From Enterobacter asburiae (lineage in GTDB: Bacteria > Pseudomonadota > Gammaproteobacteria > Enterobacterales > Enterobacteriaceae): a stretch of DNA of 64,000 nucleotides. Position 1 is the stretch's first letter. The number at the start of each line of letters is the position of its first letter. This document shows positions 39,327-47,965 of this stretch, piece after piece. The notes beneath the pieces are model-generated. The model saw only the letters and a list, made by a program, of their open reading frames with translations, searched no databases and was not told the origin of the DNA. Where the stretch lies: NCBI RefSeq assembly GCF_024599655.1, contig NZ_CP102247.1, positions 1,178,001 to 1,242,000 of the forward strand, in the 5' to 3' direction. The position numbers and the translations under genes were made by a program.

Positions 39327-41126
39327 ATGAAGAACATACGTAACTTTTCGATCATTGCTCACATTGACCACGGTAAGTCGACGCTGTCTGACCGTATTAT
39401 CCAGATTTGCGGTGGCCTGTCTGATCGTGAAATGGAAGCCCAGGTTCTGGACTCCATGGACCTGGAACGCGAACGCGGTATCACCATTAAAGCGCAGAGC
39501 GTTACGCTTGATTACAAAGCGGCTGATGGTGAAACCTATCAACTGAACTTTATCGACACCCCAGGCCACGTTGACTTCTCCTATGAGGTTTCACGCTCGC
39601 TCGCGGCCTGTGAGGGCGCGCTGCTGGTGGTGGATGCCGGGCAGGGCGTTGAAGCCCAGACCCTGGCAAACTGCTACACCGCGATGGAAATGGATCTCGA
39701 AGTTGTGCCGGTTCTGAACAAGATAGACCTGCCAGCCGCCGATCCTGAGCGCGTAGCGGAAGAGATTGAAGATATTGTCGGCATTGACGCGACCGACGCC
39801 GTGCGCTGCTCCGCGAAAACCGGGGTGGGCGTGACCGACGTGCTGGAACGCCTGGTACGTGACATTCCGGCCCCGGAAGGCGATCCGGATGCGCCACTGC
39901 AGGCGCTGATTATCGACTCCTGGTTCGATAACTATCTGGGCGTTGTCTCACTGGTGCGTATTAAAAACGGCACCATGCGTAAAGGCGACAAAATCAAGGT
40001 AATGAGTACCGGACAGGTCTACAACGCCGACCGTCTGGGTATCTTCACACCAAAACAGGTTGACCGTACCGAGCTGACGTGCGGCGAGGTAGGCTGGCTG
40101 GTCTGCGCCATTAAAGACATCCTCGGCGCGCCGGTGGGCGATACCCTGACCGGTGCGCGTAACCCGGCAGATAAAGCGCTGCCAGGCTTTAAAAAGGTCA
40201 AACCGCAGGTTTACGCGGGTCTGTTCCCGGTCAGCTCTGACGACTATGAAAACTTCCGCGACGCGCTCGGTAAACTGAGCCTGAACGATGCTTCCCTGTT
40301 CTACGAGCCAGAAAGCTCAACGGCGCTGGGCTTCGGCTTCCGCTGTGGCTTCCTTGGTCTGCTGCACATGGAGATCATTCAGGAGCGTCTGGAGCGTGAA
40401 TACGATCTGGATCTGATCACCACGGCGCCGACCGTAGTCTATGAAGTTGAAACCACCTCGAAAGAAGTGATCTACGTCGACAGCCCGTCCAAGCTGCCGC
40501 CGCTGAACAACATTCAAGAACTGCGTGAGCCAATTGCAGAGTGTCACATGCTGCTGCCGCAGGAATTCCTGGGTAACGTCATTACGCTGTGTATTGAGAA
40601 GCGTGGCGTGCAGACCAACATGGTTTACCACGGTAACCAGGTGGCGCTGACCTATGAAATCCCGATGGCGGAAGTGGTTCTCGACTTCTTTGACCGACTG
40701 AAGTCCACTTCCCGTGGCTATGCGTCACTGGATTACAACTTCAAACGCTTCCAGGCCTCCAACATGGTGCGTGTGGACGTGCTGATCAACGGCGAGCGCG
40801 TAGATGCGCTGGCGCTGATCACCCACAACGACAATGCGCCGTACCGTGGCCGCGAGCTGGTTGAGAAGATGAAAGATCTGATCCCGCGTCAGCAGTTCGA
40901 TATCGCGATTCAGGCGGCCATTGGCAACCACATTATCGCGCGTTCAACCGTGAAACAGCTGCGTAAAAACGTTCTGGCCAAGTGCTATGGCGGTGACGTC
41001 AGCCGTAAGAAAAAGCTGCTGCAGAAGCAGAAAGAAGGTAAGAAGCGTATGAAGCAGGTCGGTAACGTCGAGCTGCCGCAGGAAGCATTCCTTGCCATCC
41101 TTCATGTTGGTAAAGACGGCAAATAA
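39327..41126 (+). CDS. lepA: Elongation factor 4 (LepA) GTPase
   Basis: LepA is a ribosome-binding translational GTPase implicated in initiation and subunit assembly. The 599-residue product has the G motifs AHIDHGKSTLSDR (G1), the GITIKAQ region (G2), DTPGHVDFSYEV (G3) and NKIDLPAADPERV (G4), followed by domains II, III, V and the LepA-specific C-terminal domain ending KKRMKQVGNVELPQEAFLAI. It is followed by lepB 15 bp downstream. Confidence 0.98.
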   Translation: MKNIRNFSIIAHIDHGKSTLSDRIIQICGGLSDREMEAQVLDSMDLERERGITIKAQSVTLDYKAADGETYQLNFIDTPGHVDFSYEVSRSLAACEGALLVVDAGQGVEAQTLANCYTAMEMDLEVVPVLNKIDLPAADPERVAEEIEDIVGIDATDAVRCSAKTGVGVTDVLERLVRDIPAPEGDPDAPLQALIIDSWFDNYLGVVSLVRIKNGTMRKGDKIKVMSTGQVYNADRLGIFTPKQVDRTELTCGEVGWLVCAIKDILGAPVGDTLTGARNPADKALPGFKKVKPQVYAGLFPVSSDDYENFRDALGKLSLNDASLFYEPESSTALGFGFRCGFLGLLHMEIIQERLEREYDLDLITTAPTVVYEVETTSKEVIYVDSPSKLPPLNNIQELREPIAECHMLLPQEFLGNVITLCIEKRGVQTNMVYHGNQVALTYEIPMAEVVLDFFDRLKSTSRGYASLDYNFKRFQASNMVRVDVLINGERVDALALITHNDNAPYRGRELVEKMKDLIPRQQFDIAIQAAIGNHIIARSTVKQLRKNVLAKCYGGDVSRKKKLLQKQKEGKKRMKQVGNVELPQEAFLAILHVGKDGK

Positions 41127-41141
41127 CCCTAAGGAGTTGGC

Positions 41142-42116
41142 ATGGCGAACATGTTTGCCCTGATCCTGGTCATTGCTACCCTGGTGACAGGTCTGCTGTG
41201 GTGTCTGGATAAGTTTATCTTCGCCCCAAAACGTCGTGAACGTCAGGCTGCCGCACAGGCAGCCACTGGCGATGGGATTGACGCGAAAACCCTGAAGAAA
41301 GTCGGCCCGAAACCGGGCTGGCTGGAAACGGGCGCCTCGGTATTTCCGGTGCTGGCGATTGTGCTGGTGGTACGTTCGTTTATTTACGAGCCGTTCCAAA
41401 TCCCATCAGGTTCAATGATGCCAACGCTGCTGATTGGTGATTTTATTCTGGTAGAGAAGTTTGCCTACGGCATTAAAGATCCTATCTACCAGAAAACGCT
41501 GATCGAAACCGGTCATCCGAAACGTGGCGACATCGTGGTGTTCAAATATCCGGAAGATCCGCGCCTGGACTACATCAAGCGTGCGGTAGGTCTGCCGGGT
41601 GATAAAGTCACTTACGATCCGGTTGCGAAAGAAGTCACCGTTCAGCCGGGCTGCAGCTCCGGTACCGCATGTGAAAACGCGCTGCCAATCACCTACTCAA
41701 ACGTTGAGCCAAGTGATTTTGTGCAGACCTTCGCCCGTCGTAACGGCGGCGAAGCGACCAGCGGATTCTTCCAGGTACCGAAAGGTGAAACCAAAGAGGA
41801 CGGCATCCGTCTGGTTGAGCGCAAAGAGACGCTGGGCGATGTGACGCACCGTATCCTCACCGTGCCAATCGCGCAGGATCAGCTGGGTGTGTACTATCGC
41901 CAGCCGGGCCAGCAGCTGGCGAGCTGGATTGTACCGCCAGGACATTACTTCATGATGGGGGACAACCGCGATAACTCTGCGGACAGCCGTTACTGGGGCT
42001 TTGTGCCGGAAGCGAATCTGGTCGGTAAAGCCACCGCCATCTGGATGAGTTTTGAGAAGCAGGAAGGCGAATGGCCGACCGGTGTACGCCTGAATCGTAT
42101 CGGCGGAATCCATTAA
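41142..42116 (+). CDS. lepB: Signal peptidase I (leader peptidase)
   Basis: LepB cleaves signal peptides of exported proteins at the outer face of the inner membrane. The 324-residue product has two N-terminal membrane helices (MFALILVIATLVTGLLWCL; LAIVLVVRSFIYEPF), the catalytic Ser in IPSGSMMPTLLIGD near residue 91, and the general-base Lys in DYIKRAVGLPGDK near 146. AAGGAG precedes the ATG. Confidence 0.98.
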   Translation: MANMFALILVIATLVTGLLWCLDKFIFAPKRRERQAAAQAATGDGIDAKTLKKVGPKPGWLETGASVFPVLAIVLVVRSFIYEPFQIPSGSMMPTLLIGDFILVEKFAYGIKDPIYQKTLIETGHPKRGDIVVFKYPEDPRLDYIKRAVGLPGDKVTYDPVAKEVTVQPGCSSGTACENALPITYSNVEPSDFVQTFARRNGGEATSGFFQVPKGETKEDGIRLVERKETLGDVTHRILTVPIAQDQLGVYYRQPGQQLASWIVPPGHYFMMGDNRDNSADSRYWGFVPEANLVGKATAIWMSFEKQEGEWPTGVRLNRIGGIH

Positions 42117-42133
42117 TTCTCACTAAATGAACG

Positions 42134-42159
42134 CGTAGCCGCTTTAATTAGCGGCTACG
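42134..42159 (+). other. Perfect hairpin between lepB and rnc
   Basis: CGTAGCCGCT, loop TTAATT, AGCGGCTACG: a 10-bp perfect stem 18 bp after the lepB stop. It is not followed by a T run, so it may be an RNA-stability or weak termination element rather than a full terminator. Confidence 0.8.
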
Positions 42160-42192
42160 TGAATTATTTCCACGATAAATCTCTTCGAACTA

Positions 42193-42221
42193 ACGACATC
42201 CCCTGTCGTTGTGTATAGAAT
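42193..42221 (+). promoter_or_regulatory. Candidate promoter of rnc-era-recO
   Basis: ACGACA (42193-42198, imperfect -35) and TAGAAT (42216-42221, -10) are 17 bp apart. A short inverted repeat, AACGACA-N5-TGTCGTT, covers the -35 and spacer. Confidence 0.5.
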
Positions 42222-42262
42222 ATTCCCCCGAAGTTTAAGGTTGGCCCTGCAAGGGTGCCACG

Positions 42263-42305
42263 GCACACGAAACCGCGTTGGTTTTCTCAGGTCGGTTTCG
42301 TGTGC
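42263..42305 (+). promoter_or_regulatory. RNase III autoregulatory stem in the rnc leader
   Basis: GCACACGAAACCG (42263-42275) pairs perfectly with CGGTTTCGTGTGC (42293-42305) around a 17-nt loop. In E. coli, RNase III cuts a stem in this position and so lowers its own mRNA stability; the same control is expected here. Confidence 0.85.
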
Positions 42306-42338
42306 TGCATTTTTGACGCATTCATTTATTGGTATCGC

Positions 42339-43019
42339 ATGAACCCCATCGTAATTAATCGGCTTCAACGGAAGCTGGGCTACACTTTTCATCATCAGGA
42401 GTTGTTGCAACAGGCATTAACCCATCGCAGTGCCAGCAGCAAACATAATGAGCGTCTCGAGTTTTTAGGCGACTCTATTTTAAGTTTCGTGATTGCGAAT
42501 GCGCTTTATCATCGTTTCCCGCGCGTGGATGAAGGTGATATGAGCCGCATGCGTGCCACGCTGGTTCGGGGTAATACCCTTGCGGAAATCGCGCGCGAAT
42601 TTGAGCTGGGCGAATGTCTGCGTCTTGGGCCGGGTGAACTGAAAAGCGGCGGCTTCCGTCGTGAATCTATTCTTGCCGATACGGTCGAAGCATTAATTGG
42701 TGGTGTGTTCCTGGACAGCGATATCCAGACCGTAGAAAAGCTGATCCTGAACTGGTATCAGACCCGTCTGGACGAAATCAGTCCGGGCGATAAACAAAAA
42801 GATCCGAAAACGCGTCTGCAGGAATATTTGCAGGGTCGTCATCTGCCGCTGCCATCTTATCTGGTGGTGCAGGTACGTGGCGAAGCGCACGATCAGGAAT
42901 TTACCATCCATTGCCAGGTCAGTGGCCTGAGTGAACCGGTGGTGGGCACAGGTTCAAGCCGTCGTAAGGCTGAACAGGCTGCCGCCGAACAGGCGTTAAA
43001 AATGCTGGAGCTGGAATGA
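42339..43019 (+). CDS. rnc: Ribonuclease III
   Basis: RNase III cuts double-stranded RNA, processing rRNA precursors and regulating its own mRNA. The 226-residue product has the signature NERLEFLGDSILSFVIANAL with catalytic acidic residues and a C-terminal double-stranded-RNA-binding domain (ETRLQEYLQ-type segment KTRLQEYLQGRHLPLPSY). I chose the ATG at 42339 (MNPIVINRLQRKLGYTF); an upstream ATG at 42255 would place the autoregulatory stem inside the gene. It overlaps era by 4 bp. Confidence 0.97.
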   Translation: MNPIVINRLQRKLGYTFHHQELLQQALTHRSASSKHNERLEFLGDSILSFVIANALYHRFPRVDEGDMSRMRATLVRGNTLAEIAREFELGECLRLGPGELKSGGFRRESILADTVEALIGGVFLDSDIQTVEKLILNWYQTRLDEISPGDKQKDPKTRLQEYLQGRHLPLPSYLVVQVRGEAHDQEFTIHCQVSGLSEPVVGTGSSRRKAEQAAAEQALKMLELE

Positions 43020-43921
43020 GCATCGACAAAACCTATTGCGGATTTATTGCCATCGTCGGACGTCCGAACGTTGGCAAATCCACCCTGCTGAATAATCTGC
43101 TCGGGCAGAAGATTTCTATCACCTCGCGTAAGGCGCAGACCACGCGTCACCGCATCGTCGGCATCCATACTGAAGGCGCGTATCAGGCGATCTACGTCGA
43201 TACCCCAGGCCTGCATATGGAAGAGAAGCGCGCCATCAACCGTCTGATGAACAAGGCGGCGAGCAGCTCGATTGGTGACGTAGAGCTGGTGATTTTCGTT
43301 GTTGAAGGCACCCGCTGGACGCCGGACGACGAGATGGTGCTGAACAAGCTGCGTGACGGCAAAACGCCGGTCATCCTCGCGGTCAACAAAGTTGATAACG
43401 TGCAGGAAAAGGCCGACCTGCTGCCGCATCTGCAGTGGCTCGGTAGCCAGATGAACTTCCTCGACATCGTGCCGCTGTCTGCTGAGACCGGCCTGAACGT
43501 GGATACCATCGCGGGCATCGTGCGTAAGCATCTGCCGGAAGCGATTCATCACTTCCCGGAAGACTACATCACCGATCGCTCTCAGCGCTTTATGGCGTCT
43601 GAAATCATCCGTGAAAAGCTGATGCGTTTCCTGGGCGCTGAACTGCCGTACTCTGTGACGGTGGAGATCGAGCGTTTCCAGACCAACGAACGCGGTGGCT
43701 ACGACATCAACGGCCTGATCCTCGTTGAGCGCGAAGGGCAGAAGAAGATGGTGATCGGCAACAAAGGTGCCAAGATTAAAACCATAGGTATTGAAGCCCG
43801 TAAGGACATGATGGAGATGTTCGAAGCGCCGGTTCACCTCGAACTGTGGGTGAAAGTTAAATCTGGCTGGGCCGATGATGAGCGTGCTCTGCGCAGCCTC
43901 GGTTACGGCGAAGACCAGTAA
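43016..43921 (+). CDS. era: GTPase Era
   Basis: Era binds the 3' end of 16S rRNA and acts in 30S assembly. The 301-residue product has G motifs GRPNVGKSTLLNNLLGQ, DTPGLHMEEK and NKVDNVQEK, and a C-terminal KH domain with the RNA-binding loop VIGNKGAKIKTIG. It starts in the ATGA overlap with rnc. A long ORF on the other strand (42893-43837) is a shadow. Confidence 0.98.
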   Translation: MSIDKTYCGFIAIVGRPNVGKSTLLNNLLGQKISITSRKAQTTRHRIVGIHTEGAYQAIYVDTPGLHMEEKRAINRLMNKAASSSIGDVELVIFVVEGTRWTPDDEMVLNKLRDGKTPVILAVNKVDNVQEKADLLPHLQWLGSQMNFLDIVPLSAETGLNVDTIAGIVRKHLPEAIHHFPEDYITDRSQRFMASEIIREKLMRFLGAELPYSVTVEIERFQTNERGGYDINGLILVEREGQKKMVIGNKGAKIKTIGIEARKDMMEMFEAPVHLELWVKVKSGWADDERALRSLGYGEDQ

Positions 43922-43938
43922 CTTAAGACGACGAGCAT

Positions 43939-44646
43939 ATGGATGGATGGCAGCGCGCCTTTGTCCTGCATAGTCGTCCCTGGAGCGAAACCAGCCTCAT
44001 GCTGGACGTCTTCACGGAAGAGTCGGGCCGCGTGCGCCTTGTTGCGAAAGGCGCACGTTCCAAACGTTCTAATCTGAAAGGTGCCCTCCAGCCTTTCACG
44101 CCGCTTCTGGTTCGCTTTGGCGGGCGAGGGGAAGTGAAAACCCTGCGCAGTGCTGAAGCCGTCTCCCTGGCGCTTCCTCTTTCTGGCATCACGCTCTACA
44201 GCGGCCTGTATGTCAACGAACTCATCTCACGGGTTCTTGAACATGAGACTCGCTTCTCTGAACTTTTCTTCGATTATCTGCACTGTATCCAGGCGCTGGC
44301 TGGCGCAACCGGCTCGCCCGAACCCGCCTTGCGTCGTTTCGAACTGGCGCTGCTGGGCCACCTCGGGTATGGCGTCGATTTTCTGCATTGTGCGGGCAGC
44401 GGGGACGAAGTGGAAGACACCATGACCTACCGTTACCGCGAAGAAAAGGGCTTCATTGCCAGTATCGTGATAGACAACAGCACCTTTACCGGGCGCCAGC
44501 TCCGGGCGCTGTATGAGCGCGAGTTTCCCGATCTGGATACCCTGCGCGCAGCAAAACGCTTTACCCGGATTGCCCTCAAGCCGTATCTTGGCGGCAAGCC
44601 CTTAAAGAGCCGCGAATTATTCAGGCAGTTTGTGCCGAAACGTTAG
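43939..44646 (+). CDS. recO: DNA repair protein RecO
   Basis: RecO anneals single strands and loads RecA with RecR at gaps. The 235-residue product has an N-terminal OB fold (GWQRAFVLHSRPWSETSLML) and a helical C-terminal part (FELALLGHLGYGVDFLHC). It ends RQFVPKR, about seven residues shorter than the E. coli protein. It lies 17 bp after era in the rnc-era-recO cluster. Confidence 0.96.
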   Translation: MDGWQRAFVLHSRPWSETSLMLDVFTEESGRVRLVAKGARSKRSNLKGALQPFTPLLVRFGGRGEVKTLRSAEAVSLALPLSGITLYSGLYVNELISRVLEHETRFSELFFDYLHCIQALAGATGSPEPALRRFELALLGHLGYGVDFLHCAGSGDEVEDTMTYRYREEKGFIASIVIDNSTFTGRQLRALYEREFPDLDTLRAAKRFTRIALKPYLGGKPLKSRELFRQFVPKR

Positions 44647-44679
44647 ACTACAGAATCGAAAAGAAAACCGAGGATTGTC

Positions 44680-45411
44680 ATGGCTGAATTACTGTTAGGC
44701 GTCAACATCGATCATATCGCCACGCTGCGTAATGCGCGCGGCACGGCGTATCCCGATCCGGTTCAGGCGGCGTTTATCGCTGAACAGGCTGGCGCTGACG
44801 GCATTACCGTTCACCTGCGTGAGGACCGCCGCCATATCACTGACCGCGACGTGCGCATTCTGCGTCAGACGCTGGACACCCGTATGAATCTGGAGATGGC
44901 GGTTACCGAAGAGATGCTGGCCATTGCCTGCGAGACCCAGCCGCATTTCTGCTGCCTGGTGCCGGAAAAACGCCAGGAAGTGACCACCGAAGGCGGTCTG
45001 GACGTGGCCGGGCAGCTCGACAAAATGCGCGATGCCTGCAAGCGTCTGGCGGATGCCGGTATCCTGGTTTCTCTGTTTATCGACGCCGATTTTGCCCAGA
45101 TTAAAGCGGCGGCCGACGTGGGCGCACCGTATATCGAAATCCACACCGGCTGCTATGCCGATGCCAAAAATGATGCCGAACAGGCCAAAGAGCTGGAGCG
45201 TATCGCCAAAGCGGCCACGTATGCCTCAAGCCTGGGTCTGAAGGTTAACGCCGGTCATGGCCTGACCTACCACAACGTGAAGGCCATTGCCGCTCTGCCG
45301 GAAATGCACGAGCTGAACATCGGCCACGCCATCATTGGCCGTGCGGTGATGAGCGGTCTGAAAGAGGCGGTTTCAGAGATGAAACGCCTGATGCAGGAAG
45401 CGCGTCAGTAA
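44680..45411 (+). CDS. pdxJ: Pyridoxine 5'-phosphate synthase
   Basis: PdxJ condenses 1-deoxy-D-xylulose 5-phosphate with 3-amino-2-oxopropyl phosphate to pyridoxine 5'-phosphate in vitamin B6 synthesis. The 243-residue TIM barrel has the conserved GVNIDHIATLRNARGTAYPD, VHLREDRRHI and LKVNAGHGLTYHNV segments. Overlap TAATG couples it to acpS. Confidence 0.98.
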   Translation: MAELLLGVNIDHIATLRNARGTAYPDPVQAAFIAEQAGADGITVHLREDRRHITDRDVRILRQTLDTRMNLEMAVTEEMLAIACETQPHFCCLVPEKRQEVTTEGGLDVAGQLDKMRDACKRLADAGILVSLFIDADFAQIKAAADVGAPYIEIHTGCYADAKNDAEQAKELERIAKAATYASSLGLKVNAGHGLTYHNVKAIAALPEMHELNIGHAIIGRAVMSGLKEAVSEMKRLMQEARQ

Positions 45412-45791
45412 TGGCCATTCTGGGCTTAGGTACCGATATCGTTGAAATAGCCCGCATTGAAGCGGTGATCGCCCGTAGCGGCGATCGCCTCGCAAGACGC
45501 GTGCTGAGCGATAACGAGTGGGCCATCTGGGAAGCGCATCAGCAGCCGGTGCGCTTTCTGGCAAAGCGCTTTGCGGTAAAAGAGGCGGCGGCCAAAGCTT
45601 TCGGGACCGGCATTCGTAACGGCCTGGCGTTTAACCAGTTCGAAGTGTTTAACGATGAGCTGGGCAAACCGAGCCTGCGTCTGTGGGGAGAAGCGCAGAA
45701 GCTGGCGGAAAAGCTGGGGGTGAATCACATGCACGTGACGATCGCGGATGAACGCCACTATGCCAGCGCGACGGTGATCATCGAAAGTTAA
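45411..45791 (+). CDS. acpS: Holo-[acyl-carrier-protein] synthase
   Basis: AcpS transfers 4'-phosphopantetheine from CoA to apo-ACP. The 126-residue product has the Mg-binding motif LGTDIVEIARIE and the second motif RFLAKRFAVKEAAAKAFGTG. It overlaps pdxJ by one base and the convergent yfhL end by 4 bp. There is no space here for the small shoB/ohsC pair known in this neighbourhood in E. coli K-12. Confidence 0.97.
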   Translation: MAILGLGTDIVEIARIEAVIARSGDRLARRVLSDNEWAIWEAHQQPVRFLAKRFAVKEAAAKAFGTGIRNGLAFNQFEVFNDELGKPSLRLWGEAQKLAEKLGVNHMHVTIADERHYASATVIIES

Positions 45792-46048
45792 AGCTTGTCC
45801 GCGTGGTGCATCAGGACAAACTTATCCCATAGCTGCTCTTCGCTCTCGACGTGGGCCGGATCCTTCAGGATGGTATTCGGGATCGGGCACACCTTCTGGC
45901 AGGTCGGCGTTTCATAGTGGCCGATGCATTCCGTGCAGCGGTCGCTGTTAATCTCATAAATGCTGTCGCCCATCGAAATCGCCTGGTTTGGGCATTCGGG
46001 CTCGCACATATCGCAATTAATGCATTTTTTGGTAATTAACAGCGCCAT
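45788..46048 (-). CDS. yfhL: 4Fe-4S ferredoxin YfhL
   Basis: An 86-residue two-cluster ferredoxin with Alv-type spacing: the first motif is CINCDMCEPECP, the second CTECIGHYETPTCQKVCP with an inserted loop. The electron-transfer partner is not known to me. It is encoded 46 bp downstream of yfhH on the same strand. Confidence 0.94.
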   Translation of the reverse strand: MALLITKKCINCDMCEPECPNQAISMGDSIYEINSDRCTECIGHYETPTCQKVCPIPNTILKDPAHVESEEQLWDKFVLMHHADKL

Positions 46049-46094
46049 CAGGAAATTCTCAGAAACAACACAAACTGGGCGGGCATTATACGCG

Positions 46095-46943
46095 TCAAAC
46101 CAGTTTCTTTACCAGTTCTTCGCTGTGGCGAATGCGTTCGGGCGCGCGCTCGAGATCCTGCTGCACCAGCGCCATAAACAGCAGGTCCGTCAGCATCATC
46201 TGCGCACTGGTGGACGAGATAGCCGCGCTGCGCGTGGCCTGCTCTTCGGCAATGGTATATAAACAACGTGTGGCCCGCTGCTGCAGGGCATTCGGGGTAA
46301 AACCGGTGATCGCCAGAATTTTACCGCCGACGCGCAGGGCTTCATCGGTGGCCATATTGATTTCACGGCGCTCGCCGGAGTAGGAGATAGCCAGCAGCAG
46401 ATCGTCAGGATCCATCGCCTGTACGGTCGCCAGCAGGGCGTGCATATCCTGCTCGACGATGGCGTTAAGCCCAATTTTCGTCAGCTTCCAGCCAAAGTTA
46501 CGCGCCACAAGTCCGGACGCCCCGATACCGGTCAGGATGATGCGCCGCGCGCCGCGCAGCATCGCCACGCTCTCTAGCAGCTTCTCTTCCGTATTCACGT
46601 CGAGCGTCGCATGCATGGCCGCCACGTTCTCTTTGATCAGCTTTTCGCCGACCAGCCGCATCGGGTCATCGCCGCGGATCTGATTATGCACCGGCATGGA
46701 CTGCGGATTGGGGTTGCTCACCAGCGCTTCGCTGATCGCCAGCTTGAGGGCGGGGAACCCCTTAAAGCCAATCTTCTGCGCAAATTTCACCACGCTGGAC
46801 TGGCTCACGCCGGCTTCACTCGCCAGCTGCTGCGAGCTGAGATGGCGCGCGCGATCGGGTTGAGAGAGCAGAAAATCCGCCAGCTTCTTGTCGCTTTGGG
46901 CAAAGCCTGCGTAGCGCTGGCGAATGCGAATTAAACAGTTCAT
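46095..46943 (-). CDS. yfhH: RpiR/MurR-family transcriptional regulator YfhH
   Basis: The 282-residue product has an N-terminal RpiR-type helix-turn-helix (LASEAGVSQSSVVKFAQKIG near residues 41-60) and a C-terminal SIS sugar-phosphate-binding domain (ILTGIGASGLVARNFGWKL; AISYSGERREI). It is close to E. coli YfhH, whose target is unknown to me. Here it is divergent from murQ-murP, which suggests that it controls those genes in response to N-acetylmuramic acid 6-phosphate, as MurR does elsewhere in E. coli. That link is inferred from position and the SIS domain. Confidence 0.9.
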   Translation of the reverse strand: MNCLIRIRQRYAGFAQSDKKLADFLLSQPDRARHLSSQQLASEAGVSQSSVVKFAQKIGFKGFPALKLAISEALVSNPNPQSMPVHNQIRGDDPMRLVGEKLIKENVAAMHATLDVNTEEKLLESVAMLRGARRIILTGIGASGLVARNFGWKLTKIGLNAIVEQDMHALLATVQAMDPDDLLLAISYSGERREINMATDEALRVGGKILAITGFTPNALQQRATRCLYTIAEEQATRSAAISSTSAQMMLTDLLFMALVQQDLERAPERIRHSEELVKKLV

Positions 46944-47001
46944 ACGGTCTCCTGGCGAAAATGTGATTATCTGCGCAAATACGAATTTTGCTCGCCTGAA
47001 T

Positions 47002-47014
47002 GAATTTTATATTC
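47002..47014. promoter_or_regulatory. Candidate regulator operator 1 in the yfhH-murQ intergenic region
   Basis: GAATTTTATATTC, an inverted repeat with GAAT/ATTC arms. It lies just upstream of a possible murQ -10 (TATAGT, 47018-47023), so a bound repressor would block RNA polymerase. Confidence 0.5.
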
Positions 47015-47034
47015 CATTATAGTGTGATTATTAT

Positions 47035-47047
47035 GAATTAAAAATTC
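47035..47047. promoter_or_regulatory. Candidate regulator operator 2 in the yfhH-murQ intergenic region
   Basis: GAATTAAAAATTC, a perfect GAATT-N3-AATTC inverted repeat, 33 bp from the first (about three helical turns) and just after the expected murQ start point near 47030. The like sequence and phasing of the two suggest a pair of sites for one dimeric regulator, most simply YfhH. Confidence 0.5.
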
Positions 47048-47060
47048 TTGAGGTACAAAA

Positions 47061-47954
47061 ATGAATCTTGGCTCACTTGTTTCTGAAACGCGTAACCCGC
47101 AAACCATGGATCTGGACGCGCTCTCCACCCTGGAGCTGGTTAACCGCTTTAATCAACAGGATACGCTGGTCGCGCAGGCAGTGAAAGAGACATTACCCGA
47201 GGTGGCGAAAGCTGTCGATGCGGCGTCGGAAGCCCTCAAGGCCGGCGGCCGTATTATCTACATGGGGGCAGGCACCAGCGGGCGTCTTGGGGTGCTGGAT
47301 GCGTCAGAATGTCCGCCAACCTTTGGGGTTCCGCATGGCCTGGTCGTTGGGTTGATTGCCGGTGGGCCCGGCGCGCTACTGAAAGCCGTTGAAGGGGCGG
47401 AAGATAACAAACAGCTGGGTGAGGATGATCTGAAGGGGCTGAATCTGACCGCGAAGGATCTGGTGGTCGGGCTGGCGGCATCCGGGCGCACGCCGTACGT
47501 CATTGGCGGCCTGGTATACGCCAACCAGACCGGCTGCACGACGGTGGCCATCTCCTGTAATCCGGGCTCCCCGATTGCGCAGGTGGCCGCTATCGCTATC
47601 TCTCCGGTTGTCGGACCGGAAGCGCTCACCGGCTCCACGCGCCTGAAATCCGGGACCGCGCAAAAGCTGGTGCTCAATATGATCTCCACCGGCGCGATGG
47701 TGAAGTTCGGCAAGGTGTATCAGAACCTGATGGTGGATATGCAGGCCACCAACGTCAAGCTGGTGGACAGAGCCTGCCGCATGGTGATGGAGGCGACAGG
47801 TTCAGGCCGTGAAGAGGCAGAAGCGGTACTCAAGCAGACCGATCACGATGTTAAACCGGCCATTTTGATGATCTTAAGCGGGCTGGATGCGGCGACCGCG
47901 AGAGCCAAACTCGCTGCGCATAACGGCTTCTTACGGGCGGCATTAGAAAACTAA
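47061..47954 (+). CDS. murQ: N-acetylmuramic acid 6-phosphate etherase
   Basis: MurQ removes the lactyl ether of MurNAc 6-phosphate to give GlcNAc 6-phosphate, letting the cell use or recycle peptidoglycan sugars. The 297-residue SIS-domain protein has YMGAGTSGRLGVLDASECPP, containing the catalytic Glu region, plus VEGAEDNKQ and VVGLAASGRTPYVIGGL. Its N-terminus (MNLGSLVSETRNPQTMDLDA) differs clearly from E. coli K-12 MurQ, so it may belong to another MurQ lineage. AGGTACAAAA precedes the ATG. murP follows after 11 bp. Confidence 0.94.
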   Translation: MNLGSLVSETRNPQTMDLDALSTLELVNRFNQQDTLVAQAVKETLPEVAKAVDAASEALKAGGRIIYMGAGTSGRLGVLDASECPPTFGVPHGLVVGLIAGGPGALLKAVEGAEDNKQLGEDDLKGLNLTAKDLVVGLAASGRTPYVIGGLVYANQTGCTTVAISCNPGSPIAQVAAIAISPVVGPEALTGSTRLKSGTAQKLVLNMISTGAMVKFGKVYQNLMVDMQATNVKLVDRACRMVMEATGSGREEAEAVLKQTDHDVKPAILMILSGLDAATARAKLAAHNGFLRAALEN

Positions 47955-47965
47955 CAGAGGCGTCT

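Noticed and set aside
42893..43837. 314-codon minus-strand open frame opposite era
   Set aside because: Composition shadow of era, which has all G motifs and a KH domain. No start signals.
45780..45800. Search for the shoB/ohsC type I toxin-antitoxin pair that I recall near acpS-yfhL in E. coli K-12
   Set aside because: acpS and yfhL overlap by 4 bp here, so there is no intergenic space for it.
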